A stretch of DNA of 64,000 nucleotides, from positions 1,798,001 through 1,862,000 of the forward strand of contig NZ_VKAD01000001.1 in the NCBI RefSeq assembly GCF_008041945.1, read 5' to 3'. The notes beneath the pieces were generated by a model. The model saw nothing but the letters and a program-made list of their open reading frames with translations, did no database searches and had not been told where the DNA came from. Positions 25,331 through 35,757 of this stretch are shown one piece after another (positions within the stretch are counted from its first letter, which is position 1; each line of letters starts with the position of its first letter). This DNA is from Reinekea thalattae (GTDB taxonomy: Bacteria; Pseudomonadota; Gammaproteobacteria; Pseudomonadales; Natronospirillaceae). The position numbers and the translations under genes are program-made.

Positions 25331-26341
25331 TTATTTTTTACTCGCCACAAACTCGGCAACTAAGTCGTGTAACTCATCGCGATAACCAGTGCGGCCAGAA
25401 GGTAGGTTTTCTTGCGAGGTAATGGCGATGGTCATTTCCAACTCTGGCAACACGTAAATCATTTGGCCGCCGTAGCCCCAGCCGTAATAACCTTGTACGC
25501 CGGAGAAATCTTGCATAAACCAGCCGTAACCATAGCGACCTCGATGAAAGCGTGATTGAGTGCGCGGCTGCCAGCTTTGCTCGATCCATTGCTCTGAAAC
25601 AATACGCTTGCCCGATTCGGTTACGCCGCCTCTACGATAAAGTTCACCAAAGGCCAACAACGATGCTGGCGTCATGCCCAGTTGGTTGCCACCCATCGGA
25701 ATGCCTTGCGGATCGGTTTCCCAACTTTCGATGCGAACACCACTACCTTGAAACCATTGGTTAGCAAGACGATAAGGGTTCTCGCCCGCTTCTCGCATCA
25801 AGATGGCAGAGAGTAAATGCGTATTACCGGTGGAATAGAGCATGTTGCCGCCAACAGGCTCATCAAAGGGCCGATCCAAAACCGCCTTAACCCAGTTGGA
25901 ACTGGCCACCCAACGGCCATAATTTCGGCCAGAGGTTCGTTCCAAACCTGCTTGCATAGAAAGTAAGTGACCAATGGTAATTTCATTAAGCCGAGAGTCG
26001 GGATTGCTTGGCAGCTGATCTTTTAAGATCGGCGCAATCGGCTGGTCAACGCCTTGCAAGATATCGCGTTCAATCGCCATGCCGACCATCGCCGACATCA
26101 CCGATTTAGAAACCGATTTTACATTGGTGACCGAATCTAATCGGTATCCGTTATAAGCCTTAGCAAGCAACACTTCGCCGCGTTCAGCGACCTGCAACGT
26201 TTTTATATTGCGATAGCTTCCGGCGCTGGCATCCAATTCACTCAAGCTCATCGCCGATAAGTTTTGGCCTACAAACAGACAAACTAATACGGCGCTTTTA
26301 AATAACCGAATCATGCCTGCTGCTTTCAATATGTCATGCAT
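25331..26341 (-). CDS. Serine hydrolase of the beta-lactamase/DD-peptidase fold
   Basis: 336 aa, class C beta-lactamase-related (COG1680) secreted hydrolase. The S-x-x-K motif is SVSK in NVKSVSKSVMSAMVG; the second motif is a tyrosine (LYSTGN), and GYGGQMIYVLPEL stands where HxG/KTG is expected. The N-terminus has a signal peptide (MIRLFKSAVLVCLFVGQNLSA), which favours an ATG ten codons in (26314), though the upstream ATG has an SD-like AAAGG. Such proteins include esterases and D-aminopeptidases as well as lactamases; resistance should not be assumed. It stands alone on the minus strand. Confidence 0.8.
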   Translation of the reverse strand: MHDILKAAGMIRLFKSAVLVCLFVGQNLSAMSLSELDASAGSYRNIKTLQVAERGEVLLAKAYNGYRLDSVTNVKSVSKSVMSAMVGMAIERDILQGVDQPIAPILKDQLPSNPDSRLNEITIGHLLSMQAGLERTSGRNYGRWVASSNWVKAVLDRPFDEPVGGNMLYSTGNTHLLSAILMREAGENPYRLANQWFQGSGVRIESWETDPQGIPMGGNQLGMTPASLLAFGELYRRGGVTESGKRIVSEQWIEQSWQPRTQSRFHRGRYGYGWFMQDFSGVQGYYGWGYGGQMIYVLPELEMTIAITSQENLPSGRTGYRDELHDLVAEFVASKK

Positions 26342-26950
26342 AAATAAATGCCTTTATGGGTTCTTGTCATAACAGCCAGTGTAACTTCCGGCCATTAGGA
26401 ATAGACACTAAAACAGCCAATTAGTGCTGCACAGCGATCAAAAAAATACTTCGTTGCAACAGGCTATGCCAATACTGGCTAGGTGCTTAAAAATACAGCT
26501 AAATATAATACCGATTATCTTCCAGCGTTCGAGTTTGCTTGCAACGCTTCGGCACACATCAACAGAGATGTTTTCATTTAAATAATCATACAAATTACTG
26601 CGCCTTTAGCTAAGCGCATCACAAATATTAGTTTTTTAACCAAGTCGCTACCTACCAGATTAAGCATCTTGGTCGATACTTTTAAACACTGTTGTAAGTC
26701 AAGCAATGAGCAAATCAGTTCAGAGCAAACAAAGCTTTCAATAAAACAACGTTAGAACTTTATCTATAAAAAATTAATTGAAATTAGTTTTTCATTAGCT
26801 GTTTTTTTATTGCCGTAAAGTTTAATCCATATAACTGGGTGGCGAAATTTAGCGACCAATAACGATAACAAAAAACTCATGCCAAGGAATATCGCTCAAA
26901 AACGGATGATGTCACTTAAAAAAAACAGCTTAACCAAATGAGAAACAAAT
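26342..26950. other. 609-bp intergenic region before the first chemoreceptor
   Basis: AT-rich; no ORF with coding character. It separates the divergent hydrolase and chemoreceptor genes and should contain both promoters. I found no convincing sigma-28 or sigma-54 promoter. Confidence 0.4.
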
Positions 26951-28546
26951 ATGAAACTATCTAAGCAATTAAGCATATTGGTGATTTTATTCGCTATAGG
27001 ATTGGTCACCCTCAGTATTTTGTCGTTGAACATCATCAAGGAAAATTTAATCGAAGCGAGAAAACACGAAATAAAAAATATTTTAACGCTGACTCGTGAA
27101 CAGATTAATTATTACGTCGAACTTGAAAAGCAAGGACAGATGAGCCGTGAAGAAGCCGAAGCCGAGGTTGTTAAGATGCTATCGACTATTCGTTTTGGTG
27201 AATCCTATATTTGGGCAAACGGCAACGATGCTCGATCTAAAGTCCACCCCAATGCAGATCAGATAGGTAAAGAACAACAGAGTTACCAACCGGCATTAAA
27301 AGCACTCGCCGAAAGCGAGTTTGTGTTTAGTGAAGGGAAATTTCCCAAATCCGGCGCTGAAGGTTTATTCGATAAAATAAACGGCATGACTCTCGTGCCC
27401 GAATGGCAGTGGGTATTTGGCTACGGAATTTATACAGCAGATCTCAACGAAGACTATAAAGATATTGCGCTCTACTTTTTAATGGTCGGTGCCATTATTT
27501 TTATTGCCATTCTTATCTGTTCGTTTTTTGTTTCAGGCCTTATCGTTAGAAATATTTTAAAAACCATTGGCGGAGAACCTCGATACGTAACTGAAATCAC
27601 CAGCCGTATTGCTGAAGGTTATTTAAACGAAGAGATAAAAGGAAAGTTCAATAATCAAAGTTTGATGGCTTACGTACAAACAATGCAGCAGTCACTTAAA
27701 GAAATGGTTAAACGAATTCAACAGGGTGCCGAGCTTTTAAGCTATTCAACAAAAGCACTCGATGGCCAGATGGAATACATTTTAGCCGCGACGCAAAAAT
27801 CAACCGAAGCAGTGCAATCTACCGCTGCGGCCATTCAGGAACTTTCCGTTAGCATTGAAGATATTACAAGTAGCGTAAAGGACACCGAACAAAATTCAGA
27901 AAATTCTTACGAGATGGCTTCTAGCGGCGAAGGCAAGGTGCAATCTTCGGCGCAGGGCATTAGCGATATTTCATCACAAATTAACCGTTCGACAGAAGAG
28001 GTCAACAGCTTACAAAAACGTTCGCAAGAAATTGGCAACATTGTCAATGTGATTTTGGAAATCGCCGACCAAACCAATTTACTCGCATTGAATGCAGCCA
28101 TCGAAGCTGCACGTGCTGGCGAACAGGGTCGTGGCTTTGCTGTGGTTGCCGATGAAGTGCGCACCTTGGCTTCACGCACAGCCTCAGCAACGTCAGAAAT
28201 CACCGAGACCATCAACCTGGTTCAAGCCGACACCGAAAGTGTTGCCGCCACTATGCAGTCGGTATTACCTAAAGTAGAGCACAGTGTGCAGACCTCAAAT
28301 GAAGTAACAGAAATTCTAACTAAGATTCGTAACGCCTCAGATGAAACGCTAAGTAAAATTCGAGAAATTTCTAACTCTTCCAGCGAGCAAACAACGGCGA
28401 TTCAGAATCTTTCAGAGCACGCCGAAGAGATTTCGAATGTTATGCAAGACACTGCAGAAAATATATCTAACTCTAAAAAAAGCACCAACGATCTTCGTAA
28501 TCTTGCTCAAGAACTGCACAACAGCGTTGGCTACTTTAAGCTTTAG
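26951..28546 (+). CDS. Methyl-accepting chemotaxis protein with single Cache domain (copy 1)
   Basis: 531 aa. N-terminal membrane helix (about 8-30), periplasmic sCache_2 domain (about 35-175; motifs [31 protein letters not shown]), second membrane helix (about 178-205), a HAMP-like linker and a cytoplasmic signalling coiled coil whose tip is [35 protein letters not shown]. sCache_2 receptors often sense small organic acids. No C-terminal CheR-binding pentapeptide is visible. A second 531-aa paralogue follows in the same direction. Confidence 0.93.
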   Translation: MKLSKQLSILVILFAIGLVTLSILSLNIIKENLIEARKHEIKNILTLTREQINYYVELEKQGQMSREEAEAEVVKMLSTIRFGESYIWANGNDARSKVHPNADQIGKEQQSYQPALKALAESEFVFSEGKFPKSGAEGLFDKINGMTLVPEWQWVFGYGIYTADLNEDYKDIALYFLMVGAIIFIAILICSFFVSGLIVRNILKTIGGEPRYVTEITSRIAEGYLNEEIKGKFNNQSLMAYVQTMQQSLKEMVKRIQQGAELLSYSTKALDGQMEYILAATQKSTEAVQSTAAAIQELSVSIEDITSSVKDTEQNSENSYEMASSGEGKVQSSAQGISDISSQINRSTEEVNSLQKRSQEIGNIVNVILEIADQTNLLALNAAIEAARAGEQGRGFAVVADEVRTLASRTASATSEITETINLVQADTESVAATMQSVLPKVEHSVQTSNEVTEILTKIRNASDETLSKIREISNSSSEQTTAIQNLSEHAEEISNVMQDTAENISNSKKSTNDLRNLAQELHNSVGYFKL

Positions 28547-29266
28547 CGACTGGGTTATAGCGTTTTGACGCTGTTATAGCTGCAAGGCTTTAACGCTACT
28601 ATAAAACAGTTCTACAATCTGCTAATCGGTAATCTATAAGCCATACTCTGCTGCTGAAACGGCATCGGAGTATGGCGACTATTTTAAATATCCATGTTGA
28701 TTAACAACCATACAGCTGGCTAAAAACCATACGCTGATTAAAAATCACACATCACAAATAGCACTTTTTATTAACCTATTTTATTAACTAATCGTAGTAA
28801 AAATAATCTTGCCGCTATGCCAATACAGCAGCGAATGGTCAACAGGTCGACCAAAGTGCTACCCCCCCCAAAAAAACTGTTCAATCTTTATACAAAGCTC
28901 ACTAAATGTATTTATGTTGCACCCATTTAACGATAAAAATCGCACCTTAAATTGCATTAATAAGGCTAATTTCACACATCAAGACCTACAGTATCATTTA
29001 TAATGGCCGATAAATCGAACATCGTTAAGTAATCGCTCTTTTAGATAAAGTGTTTGGTTATCTAGCGCGATTTTTACAACTACTACGACGTTTAGGTGAG
29101 CCACCGCGTTTAAGACGCTCGATGGCTTCTTAAAATGGAATAAGGGTACATCTCTCAGTCAGGATGCTAATAATTAAATAAACGCTGGTATCGTCAAGGA
29201 TAAAGACATAGCCATGAGTAGAATCCTTTAATACATAAACCAGTTCACGAAGTACGGGAAACCGAT
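28547..29266. other. 720-bp region between the two chemoreceptor genes
   Basis: No ORF with coding character. A possible hairpin CCATACTC / GAGTATGG (28641-28648 and 28668-28675) follows the first receptor but has no T run. A C8 run directly followed by an A7 run lies near 28861-28876. The spacer probably carries a promoter for the second receptor. Confidence 0.45.
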
Positions 29267-30862
29267 ATGAAACTATCAAAGCAGTTAGGCATACTGGTGA
29301 TTTTATTCGCTATAGGATTAGTCACCTTAAGTATATTGTCGTTAAATATTATTAAAGATAACCTCATTGAGGCACGCAAGCACGAAATCCAAAGCGTCCT
29401 TGCACTTACAAAACAGCAGATCAACCACTATGTCGATCTTGAAAAAAGTGGTGCTTTAACACACGAGCAAGCAGTAGAAGAAGTCATTGAAATGCTTTCA
29501 ACTGTTCGCTTTGGTGATTCCTATATTTGGGCCAATGGCGACGACGCTCGCTCTAAAGTCCATCCAAATCAAAGCCAGCTAGGTAAATACCAAGAAAGCT
29601 ATGCTCCTGCATTAAAAGCTTTAGCGGCCGAAGAGTTTGTATTCAGCGAAGGGGATTTCCCGAAATCCGGTTCTCAAGGTTTATACCCAAAAATCAACGG
29701 CATGACGATGATTCCTGAATGGAAATGGGTATTTGGCTACGGCGTTTATGTCGATGACTTAAACGAAGACTTCAAAAATATTGCCTTCTATTTCCTCATG
29801 GTTGGCGCCATTATTTTGGGGCTAATCGTTGTTGCGTCTTACTTTATTTCGCACATGATCGTACGCAATATTTTGAAAAACATTGGCGGCGAACCTCGTT
29901 ACGTCACCGCTGTGACTAGCCGTATTGCCGAAGGTTACTTGAACGAAGAAATCAAGGGCAACTTCTCAGAACACAGCATGATGGGCTATGTGCAAAAAAT
30001 GCAAAATGCATTAAAAGACATGGTACATAAAATCCAACAGGGTTCAGAGTTATTAAACAACTCGTCACGTGCGCTCAACGAACAGATGGAAAACATCCTT
30101 TCGGCATCTAAAAAATCATCTGAAGCATCGCAATCGACCGCCGCAGCGATCCAAGAACTTTCAGCCAGTATCGAAAGCATTGCTAATAGCGCCAGCGAAA
30201 CTGAAAAGAACTCTGAAGCGTCATTTGAAATGTCCTCACGCGGTGAAAGCATTGTACAAAATTCAGCGCAGAGCATCAGTGAGATTTCATCGCAGATTAA
30301 CTTATCGACCGAAGAGATCAGCACACTGCAAAAACGTTCTGCTGAAATTGGCAACGTCGTAAAAGAAATTTTAGAGATCGCCGACCAAACAAATCTACTA
30401 GCACTAAACGCAGCCATTGAAGCGGCACGGGCTGGTGAACAGGGCCGAGGCTTTGCTGTCGTTGCAGATGAAGTTCGTAAGTTGGCATCACGTACTGCAA
30501 CCGCAACATCGGAAATTACCGATACAATCAACCTGGTTCAATCGGATACCGAAAGTGTGGCAAGTACCATGCAAGCGGTACTGCCAAAAGTTGAGCACAG
30601 CGTTGAAACTTCAAATGAAGTCACTGAAATGCTGACGCACATTCGTACCGCTTCAGATGAAAACCTAAATAAAATTCGTGAGATGACTCACTCTTCGATT
30701 GAGCAAAATAAAGCCACGCAAAGCCTTGCGGAACATGCGGAAGAAATTTCTAGCGTTATGCAAGAAACCGCTGAGGCCATTGCCAACTCGAAGAAAGCAA
30801 CGAACGATCTTAGCGACCTAGCACAAGAGCTACACAACAGCGTAAGTTACTTTAAGCTATAG
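29267..30862 (+). CDS. Methyl-accepting chemotaxis protein with single Cache domain (copy 2)
   Basis: 531 aa, same length and architecture as the receptor 0.7 kb upstream: TM helix, sCache_2 domain ([31 protein letters not shown]), TM helix, linker and signalling tip. The first 30 residues are nearly identical, while the ligand domain and the helices near the second membrane segment differ more. A tandem duplication with divergence of sensing specificity is the simplest reading. A strong terminator follows 50 bp after the stop. Confidence 0.93.
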   Translation: MKLSKQLGILVILFAIGLVTLSILSLNIIKDNLIEARKHEIQSVLALTKQQINHYVDLEKSGALTHEQAVEEVIEMLSTVRFGDSYIWANGDDARSKVHPNQSQLGKYQESYAPALKALAAEEFVFSEGDFPKSGSQGLYPKINGMTMIPEWKWVFGYGVYVDDLNEDFKNIAFYFLMVGAIILGLIVVASYFISHMIVRNILKNIGGEPRYVTAVTSRIAEGYLNEEIKGNFSEHSMMGYVQKMQNALKDMVHKIQQGSELLNNSSRALNEQMENILSASKKSSEASQSTAAAIQELSASIESIANSASETEKNSEASFEMSSRGESIVQNSAQSISEISSQINLSTEEISTLQKRSAEIGNVVKEILEIADQTNLLALNAAIEAARAGEQGRGFAVVADEVRKLASRTATATSEITDTINLVQSDTESVASTMQAVLPKVEHSVETSNEVTEMLTHIRTASDENLNKIREMTHSSIEQNKATQSLAEHAEEISSVMQETAEAIANSKKATNDLSDLAQELHNSVSYFKL

Positions 30863-30912
30863 CTGTTCGTTAAACTCAGTTATTTGTTAGACCAAGTCAA
30901 TCGAATCAAAAA

Positions 30913-30945
30913 AGCCGGAACTTATCAGTTCCGGCTTTTTTATTT
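30913..30945 (+). terminator. Intrinsic terminator after the second chemoreceptor
   Basis: AGCCGGAAC, loop TTATCA, GTTCCGGCT followed by a T run; the A run on the left side would also serve the convergent eutC transcript. Confidence 0.9.
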
Positions 30946-31002
30946 TTAATCACAACAGACACTAATTACACAACAGGCTACTAATTACATAGTAGACGCT
31001 AA

Positions 31003-31896
31003 TTAATAGTCACCAACTAAAAAATTGCCACCCTGATTATCCAGCCTATCGTCTACAACGTCGGTTCGATCTTTTAAATTAACACCACTGAGCTTGAGCG
31101 TACGCGCTTCGGATAGTAGATAAAAAAGTCGATTCCCGGCTTCGCTATAACTTAAGCCTTCTGGCCGAACGTTAGAAATACAGTTTCGCTCGGCATCAGT
31201 TTTACCTACCTTTGGTTGCCAAGTTAAATACAAACCTAAACTGTCCGGTGAACTTAAGCCTGGCCGTTCACCGATCATTACAACAACACTATTTGCCTTG
31301 AGGCGTTCACCAATATCATCACCAATGGCGACTCGGCCTTGCTCGACAATCGTTAACGGCGCGACATTCCAAGACTGCGGATCTGCTGTCAGTTTTTGTT
31401 GCAATGCTTGCAGCATCGGCAGGCTATTTTTTTGCGTTGCAAACGACGATAAACCATCCACCACGACAATGGCTAAGTCATATTTTTCCGTCGGTTTATC
31501 ATCATTGTTCGGCGCGAGCGATTGAATTTTTTCTGCCGAAGCTGAGTCAAGCAAACGACCTAAATCTGGTCGCTGTAGATAGACTGCACGATTTTCTGCC
31601 TGCGAGTGCAGTAACAGGATTGATGACTCAGACAGCATTTCAAGCTCTGCGCTTAACGCTTTAGTATCTAACGGCAAATGCACGGCATCCTGCGCTTGGG
31701 CATGCGCTAATTGAAACGCCAGCAGTTTATCGGTAGGTAAGCTCACGCCGGTACGACCCAAACCAATGCGCGCATCGGTAAAGGCGCCAAGCTTGCTCCA
31801 CGGATTTTCTATAACGCTTTCTGATACTTTAAAACTTTCTGTCGCTGTAAACTTTTCTGACACATTGTTTTGTCTTTCTTTTTTAGGCGATGTCAT
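31003..31896 (-). CDS. eutC: Ethanolamine ammonia-lyase small subunit
   Basis: 297 aa from the ATG giving MTSPKKERQNN, chosen because AAGGGG stands 8 bases upstream; an upstream ATG would overlap eutB by 23 bp. Family hallmarks: ARIGLGRTGVSLPTDKLLAFQLAHAQAQDAVH, DLAIVVVDGLSSFA, MIGERPGLSSPDSLGLYLTW and NCISNVRPEGLSY. With EutB it forms the coenzyme B12-dependent lyase that splits ethanolamine into acetaldehyde and ammonia. It lies 4 bp after the eutB stop. No microcompartment genes are nearby. Confidence 0.95.
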   Translation of the reverse strand: MTSPKKERQNNVSEKFTATESFKVSESVIENPWSKLGAFTDARIGLGRTGVSLPTDKLLAFQLAHAQAQDAVHLPLDTKALSAELEMLSESSILLLHSQAENRAVYLQRPDLGRLLDSASAEKIQSLAPNNDDKPTEKYDLAIVVVDGLSSFATQKNSLPMLQALQQKLTADPQSWNVAPLTIVEQGRVAIGDDIGERLKANSVVVMIGERPGLSSPDSLGLYLTWQPKVGKTDAERNCISNVRPEGLSYSEAGNRLFYLLSEARTLKLSGVNLKDRTDVVDDRLDNQGGNFLVGDY

Positions 31897-31900
31897 GGCT

Positions 31901-33292
31901 TTACCCCTTTGCAAAATGCTCAAGCTTGCTGGAAAAATTCGGCGACATTGCCGAGCGTAGCGCCATAGAATCCTGCTCTACTATTTGCATTTTTTGCAAC
32001 CAAAGCTCAAATTCTGGTGCTGGTTTAAGGCCAAGCGCCTGACGCACATAGAGTGCATCATGGAAGGAGGTTGTTTGATAATTCAGCATGATGTCATCCG
32101 AACCTGGAATGCCCATTATGTAAGTGCAACCCGCCACCGCCAATAGAGTTAACAGGTTGTCCATATCGTTTTGGTCAGCCTGCGCATGGTTGGTGTAACA
32201 AACATCAACACCCATCGGCAAACCTAATAATTTGCCACAAAAATGATCTTCCAAACCAGCACGAATAATTTCTTTGCCATCGTATAAATACTCAGGGCCA
32301 ATAAAGCCTACCACTGTGTTCACCAACAATGGGCTGAATTTTTTTGCCACTGCATAAGCTCGAACCTCACAGGTTTGTTGATCCAAACCATGATGCGCAT
32401 TAGCGGATAAAGAACTGCCTTGGCCGGTTTCAAAGTACATGACATTATCGCCAACGGTGCCTCGCTTTAAGCTTTTGGCAGCATCGTTGGCTTCGGCCAA
32501 TATAGAAAGGTTGACGCCAAAGCTGCTGTTTGTCGCCTCAGTGCCACCAATCGATTGGAACACCAAATCAACCGGCGCCTTTTGCTCAATCGCCTCCAGT
32601 GTATTGGTAACGTGCGTTAAAATGCACGATTGAGTCGGGATCTGGTAAGTCTGAATAATATCGTCAAGTACTGCCAAAAGGCGCTTGGTTTGCGCTAGGT
32701 TATCTGTCGCTGGGTTTATGCCTATAACGGCGTCGCCATTGGCGTACATCAAGCCATCTAAAATACTGGCGGCGATACCTGTTATATCATCGGTTGGGTG
32801 GTTTGGTTGCAAACGCGTCGAAAAACGGCCGGGCAAACCAATGGTGTTACGAAACGCGCTGACTACGAGGCATTTTTTAGCCACTAAAATAAGATCTTGA
32901 TTACGCATCAACTTACTCACAGCGGCGACCATCTCTGGCGTTAAACCTGAGCGCACTCGAGTAATCAGCTCTGCGCTGGTGCTATCGGCCAGTAACCAAT
33001 TACGAAAATCACCAACGGTTAAATGAGAAATTTCTGCAAAGGCTTCAGCATCGTGCTCGTCCATAATCAAGCGCGTTACTTCGTCCTGTTCATAAGCGAT
33101 CAAGGCTTCGCTTAAAAATTGTTTTAATGGTACTTCTGCCAATGCCATCTGCGCCACTGCGCGCTGTTCGGACGACTCTGCCATGACGCCCGCTAAACGG
33201 TCGCCAGAGCGAGCCGGTGACGCCTTGGCCATCAACTCGGCTAAGTTTTTAAATTGATAGGTCTTAGCACCTAAACGATAATTATAAAGCAT
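31901..33292 (-). CDS. eutB: Ethanolamine ammonia-lyase large subunit
   Basis: 463 aa, full length for EutB. This TIM-barrel subunit binds ethanolamine and the cobalamin radical. Typical stretches: FSTRLQPNHPTDDITGIAASILDGLMYANGDAVIGINPATD, FQSIGGTEATNSSFGVNL, YFETGQGSSLSANAHHGLDQQT and NHAQADQNDMDNLL. It is co-transcribed with eutC. Only the two catalytic subunits are present here, pointing to nitrogen acquisition from ethanolamine rather than a full eut microcompartment operon (inference). Confidence 0.96.
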   Translation of the reverse strand: MLYNYRLGAKTYQFKNLAELMAKASPARSGDRLAGVMAESSEQRAVAQMALAEVPLKQFLSEALIAYEQDEVTRLIMDEHDAEAFAEISHLTVGDFRNWLLADSTSAELITRVRSGLTPEMVAAVSKLMRNQDLILVAKKCLVVSAFRNTIGLPGRFSTRLQPNHPTDDITGIAASILDGLMYANGDAVIGINPATDNLAQTKRLLAVLDDIIQTYQIPTQSCILTHVTNTLEAIEQKAPVDLVFQSIGGTEATNSSFGVNLSILAEANDAAKSLKRGTVGDNVMYFETGQGSSLSANAHHGLDQQTCEVRAYAVAKKFSPLLVNTVVGFIGPEYLYDGKEIIRAGLEDHFCGKLLGLPMGVDVCYTNHAQADQNDMDNLLTLLAVAGCTYIMGIPGSDDIMLNYQTTSFHDALYVRQALGLKPAPEFELWLQKMQIVEQDSMALRSAMSPNFSSKLEHFAKG

Positions 33293-33365
33293 GCTCGGCT
33301 ATCTCAATCGACTTTGAATTCCAATAACCGAGCAACTTCTATACCACTGAAGCGCTAACGATTTT

Positions 33366-34037
33366 TCACGACAAACCTGCAACAGCGTCGTATTGTTCGA
33401 CTTTCCAAGCTTCCTGTTTTGCATCGTGCAACCATTGCTGCATAGCAGGTAGCGCAAGCATGGCCTCGCTCCACCGAGAGAATTCGTCGCTTACTGCTAA
33501 ACCATAACCCTTTACTCGCCACATGACCGGTGCATACATCGCATCAACAATGCTGAAGTGGCCGCACAAAAATGGCCCGCTTTCTTTGACCGCTTGGTAT
33601 TCAGGCTGATTAAATTTGCGCCACAACACTGAGAGCCTCGCTAAATCTTTTTTTGATGCTTCGCTAGGCTCTACCTCACAGCTAACTCGGCAGTTCATCG
33701 GAAACTGGCTACGCAAGGCGCTAAAACCAGAATGCATTTCGGCAGCAACAGAGCGTGCTAAGGCTCTTAATGTTGAGTTTTCTGGCCACAACTTTTTATC
33801 TGGGAACTGCTCTGCCAGCGTTTCCATTATCGCCATCGAATCCCAAATCATTTGACCATTCTGCTCAAGCACCGGAACCGCCGCTGGAATCTCATGCTGG
33901 GCTGCCAACTCTTTCAATGCTGACGAGTGATAAAACGGCAACAGGGTTTGTTCAAAACCGATACCTGCAACCTTCATTGCAAGCCACGGCCGTAGCGACC
34001 AGCTGGAATAGTTTTGATAGCCAATGTATAGATGCAT
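33366..34037 (-). CDS. Glutathione S-transferase
   Basis: 223 aa from the ATG giving MHLYIGYQNYSSWSLRPWL, where GGAGAG lies about 7 bases upstream; a longer start six codons earlier is less supported. Thioredoxin-fold N-terminal domain with the SSWSLRPW active-site region and VPVLEQNGQMIWDSMAIMETLAE (the cis-Pro and glutathione gamma-Glu site), then an all-helical C-terminal domain. It belongs to the bacterial GST group with the YNYSSWSLRPWL start. The substrate is unknown. It is divergent from a LysR regulator 120 bp away, a likely controller. Confidence 0.9.
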   Translation of the reverse strand: MHLYIGYQNYSSWSLRPWLAMKVAGIGFEQTLLPFYHSSALKELAAQHEIPAAVPVLEQNGQMIWDSMAIMETLAEQFPDKKLWPENSTLRALARSVAAEMHSGFSALRSQFPMNCRVSCEVEPSEASKKDLARLSVLWRKFNQPEYQAVKESGPFLCGHFSIVDAMYAPVMWRVKGYGLAVSDEFSRWSEAMLALPAMQQWLHDAKQEAWKVEQYDAVAGLS

Positions 34038-34157
34038 ACTTATCTCTCCGTTCATTTATCGATAGCCCTCATCCTAGACTGGACTTACATTAGGAAAAAG
34101 CGAATAAATCCGTACAATAGAATGGCAATTCCGAATAGTTATTGAGTGAGGCTCGCA

Positions 34158-35048
34158 ATGAACACAAAACAGGTGCGCAGCTTACTGGCGGTGGCCCAAC
34201 TGGGTAGCATTGCCAAAGCTGCTGAACAATTACACCTCGCGCCTTCGAGTATTTCTGCCCAGCTCAAAGAATTAAATGTTGAATTAGGTGTGCAGCTGTT
34301 TGAACCGCAAGGGCGCAACATTGTACTCAGCGGCGCAGGCCAAACCCTGTTACCACACTTGCAGCAGCTGTGCGCTCAAGAAGTTCACTTAAAGCAACTG
34401 GCACAAGAGATAAACCAACCGCTGACCGGCAGTTTGAAAATTTTTGCGCCCAGCTCGATGTGTATTTATCGATTGCCCAAGTTGATTCAACGCCTGCACC
34501 AAAATGCACCAAAGTTGGAAGTGCTGCTGGTCCATGAGCCGTTCGATTACGCCACAGCATTGGCTCAAGGCGAGATCGATGCCGCCATTACCGTCACTCA
34601 TCCAAGTGCCATGAGCGGCACATTAAAATCGACTTGGCAGAGCCAATTGATCCAACAAGAAGAGGTGATCTATGTGTGCACTCCAGAGAAAAAAATCGAC
34701 CACACGCTCGGCCTAGAACAGCTCAACCAGCAGGCGCTGATCACCACCGAACCAGAATGCAGTTATCGTATGCACGCCGAACAGCAGTTTCGCCAATGCA
34801 ACCTAACGCTCAATGCGCGACAGAGTTTTTCTAACGTGGAAGTGATTAAACGCTGCGTACTCGACAACATGGGAATTGGCCTGTTGCCTCGATGCGTTGT
34901 TGAAGAAGAGCTGGCCAGCAAAAAGCTAGTACAGCAGCCGGTAAAGGGCGCGCCCTATTATTTTAATTCGCTGTTGTTATACCCAAAACGCGAACAACAA
35001 GCCGAAAAAATTCTCGCCCTGTTAGCCACGCTTAACGTCGCTATATAG
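34158..35048 (+). CDS. LysR-family transcriptional regulator
   Basis: 296 aa from ATG 34158 (GAGG about 8 bases upstream). N-terminal winged helix-turn-helix (MNTKQVRSLLAVAQLGSIAKAAEQLHLAPSSISAQLKELNVELGVQLFE) and a C-terminal periplasmic-binding-protein-like effector domain (residues 90-296). LysR regulators commonly control the divergently transcribed neighbour, here the GST gene; eutBC beyond it could also be affected. The ligand is unknown. An imperfect hairpin lies in the 76 bp after its stop. Confidence 0.92.
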   Translation: MNTKQVRSLLAVAQLGSIAKAAEQLHLAPSSISAQLKELNVELGVQLFEPQGRNIVLSGAGQTLLPHLQQLCAQEVHLKQLAQEINQPLTGSLKIFAPSSMCIYRLPKLIQRLHQNAPKLEVLLVHEPFDYATALAQGEIDAAITVTHPSAMSGTLKSTWQSQLIQQEEVIYVCTPEKKIDHTLGLEQLNQQALITTEPECSYRMHAEQQFRQCNLTLNARQSFSNVEVIKRCVLDNMGIGLLPRCVVEEELASKKLVQQPVKGAPYYFNSLLLYPKREQQAEKILALLATLNVAI

Positions 35049-35124
35049 ATGTTATGCTTTAGTGAAGCCCCGCGCGATTATCATAAATCGGCGAGGCACT
35101 AGAGCCAAAAAAAGCAGCCAAAAA

Positions 35125-35757
35125 CTACAGTTCTTCACCATAGCGGTAATCTAATTCGAGCTCGCTGATCAAGGCGTTTAGATCATCTATCTGATAATGA
35201 AGTCGCTCGTTACTGCGCTCTAACTCAATAATTTCATCGCGCATATTTTCCATTTCTGTATTCAGTTCATAGCGCTGAGCAACATCGACCTGATCAGAAA
35301 GCATCAGTGTGGTTTTAGCTGCAATATTATCTTCTAATTCATTAATTTTATTATCTTGATTGCTCAACTGACTCGATAAACTACGCACCTCGCGAGAAGC
35401 GTCGTAAATTTCACTGCCTAGAATATAACCATCCATAAAATTATTTTCTAAATGGCTTGGGCAGATACCCGTGTAATCGTAACCGTCTAAACCTTTGCTA
35501 TAGCCGACACTGCGGGTACAAAAACGATACAGCCCTTCGTCATAGCCGCTTAAATAGTCGTCGATATCCAGCGATACGCCATGTTTAGAACAGGCCTTGC
35601 GGTGACTCGCCACTTGAGAAGATGCCTTACCAGCTGCAGCATCGGCATAACCAATACCGTACCAATCTGCCGTTAGACACTCATCTTCACTTAGCGTTGC
35701 ACAACCACTTAATACCGCACCTGCGGTTAACAAAACTACCCAATGAGAAATTCGCAT
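35125..35757 (-). CDS. DUF2799 lipoprotein
   Basis: 210 aa with signal peptide and lipobox (LLTAGAVLSGC). The mature N-terminal half matches the DUF2799 pattern: DWYGIGYADAAAGK, HRKACSKHGVSLD, YLSGYDEGLYRFC and GYSKGLDG with conserved cysteines. The C-terminal half (about 125-205) is a glutamate/asparagine-rich coiled coil. It is probably an outer-membrane-anchored periplasmic protein of unknown function. It stands alone, convergent with the LysR gene. Confidence 0.82.
   Translation of the reverse strand: MRISHWVVLLTAGAVLSGCATLSEDECLTADWYGIGYADAAAGKASSQVASHRKACSKHGVSLDIDDYLSGYDEGLYRFCTRSVGYSKGLDGYDYTGICPSHLENNFMDGYILGSEIYDASREVRSLSSQLSNQDNKINELEDNIAAKTTLMLSDQVDVAQRYELNTEMENMRDEIIELERSNERLHYQIDDLNALISELELDYRYGEEL

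Noticed and set aside
26816-26823. TAAAGTTT, a sigma-28 -35 word, upstream of the first chemoreceptor
   Set aside because: The sequence 11 bp downstream (CTGGGTGG) does not resemble GCCGATAA.
28861-28876. C8-A7 homopolymer run as a phase-variable switch
   Set aside because: It lies in a long non-coding spacer, not in a reading frame or next to a recognisable promoter.
29006-29013. GCCGATAA, the -10 of a sigma-28 flagellar promoter, upstream of the second chemoreceptor
   Set aside because: No TAAAGTTT-like -35 at the required 11-bp distance.
29100-29150. Possible protein relic on the minus strand (AIERLKRGGSPKRRS)
   Set aside because: A short basic stretch only; no start, no recognisable family and no continuation.
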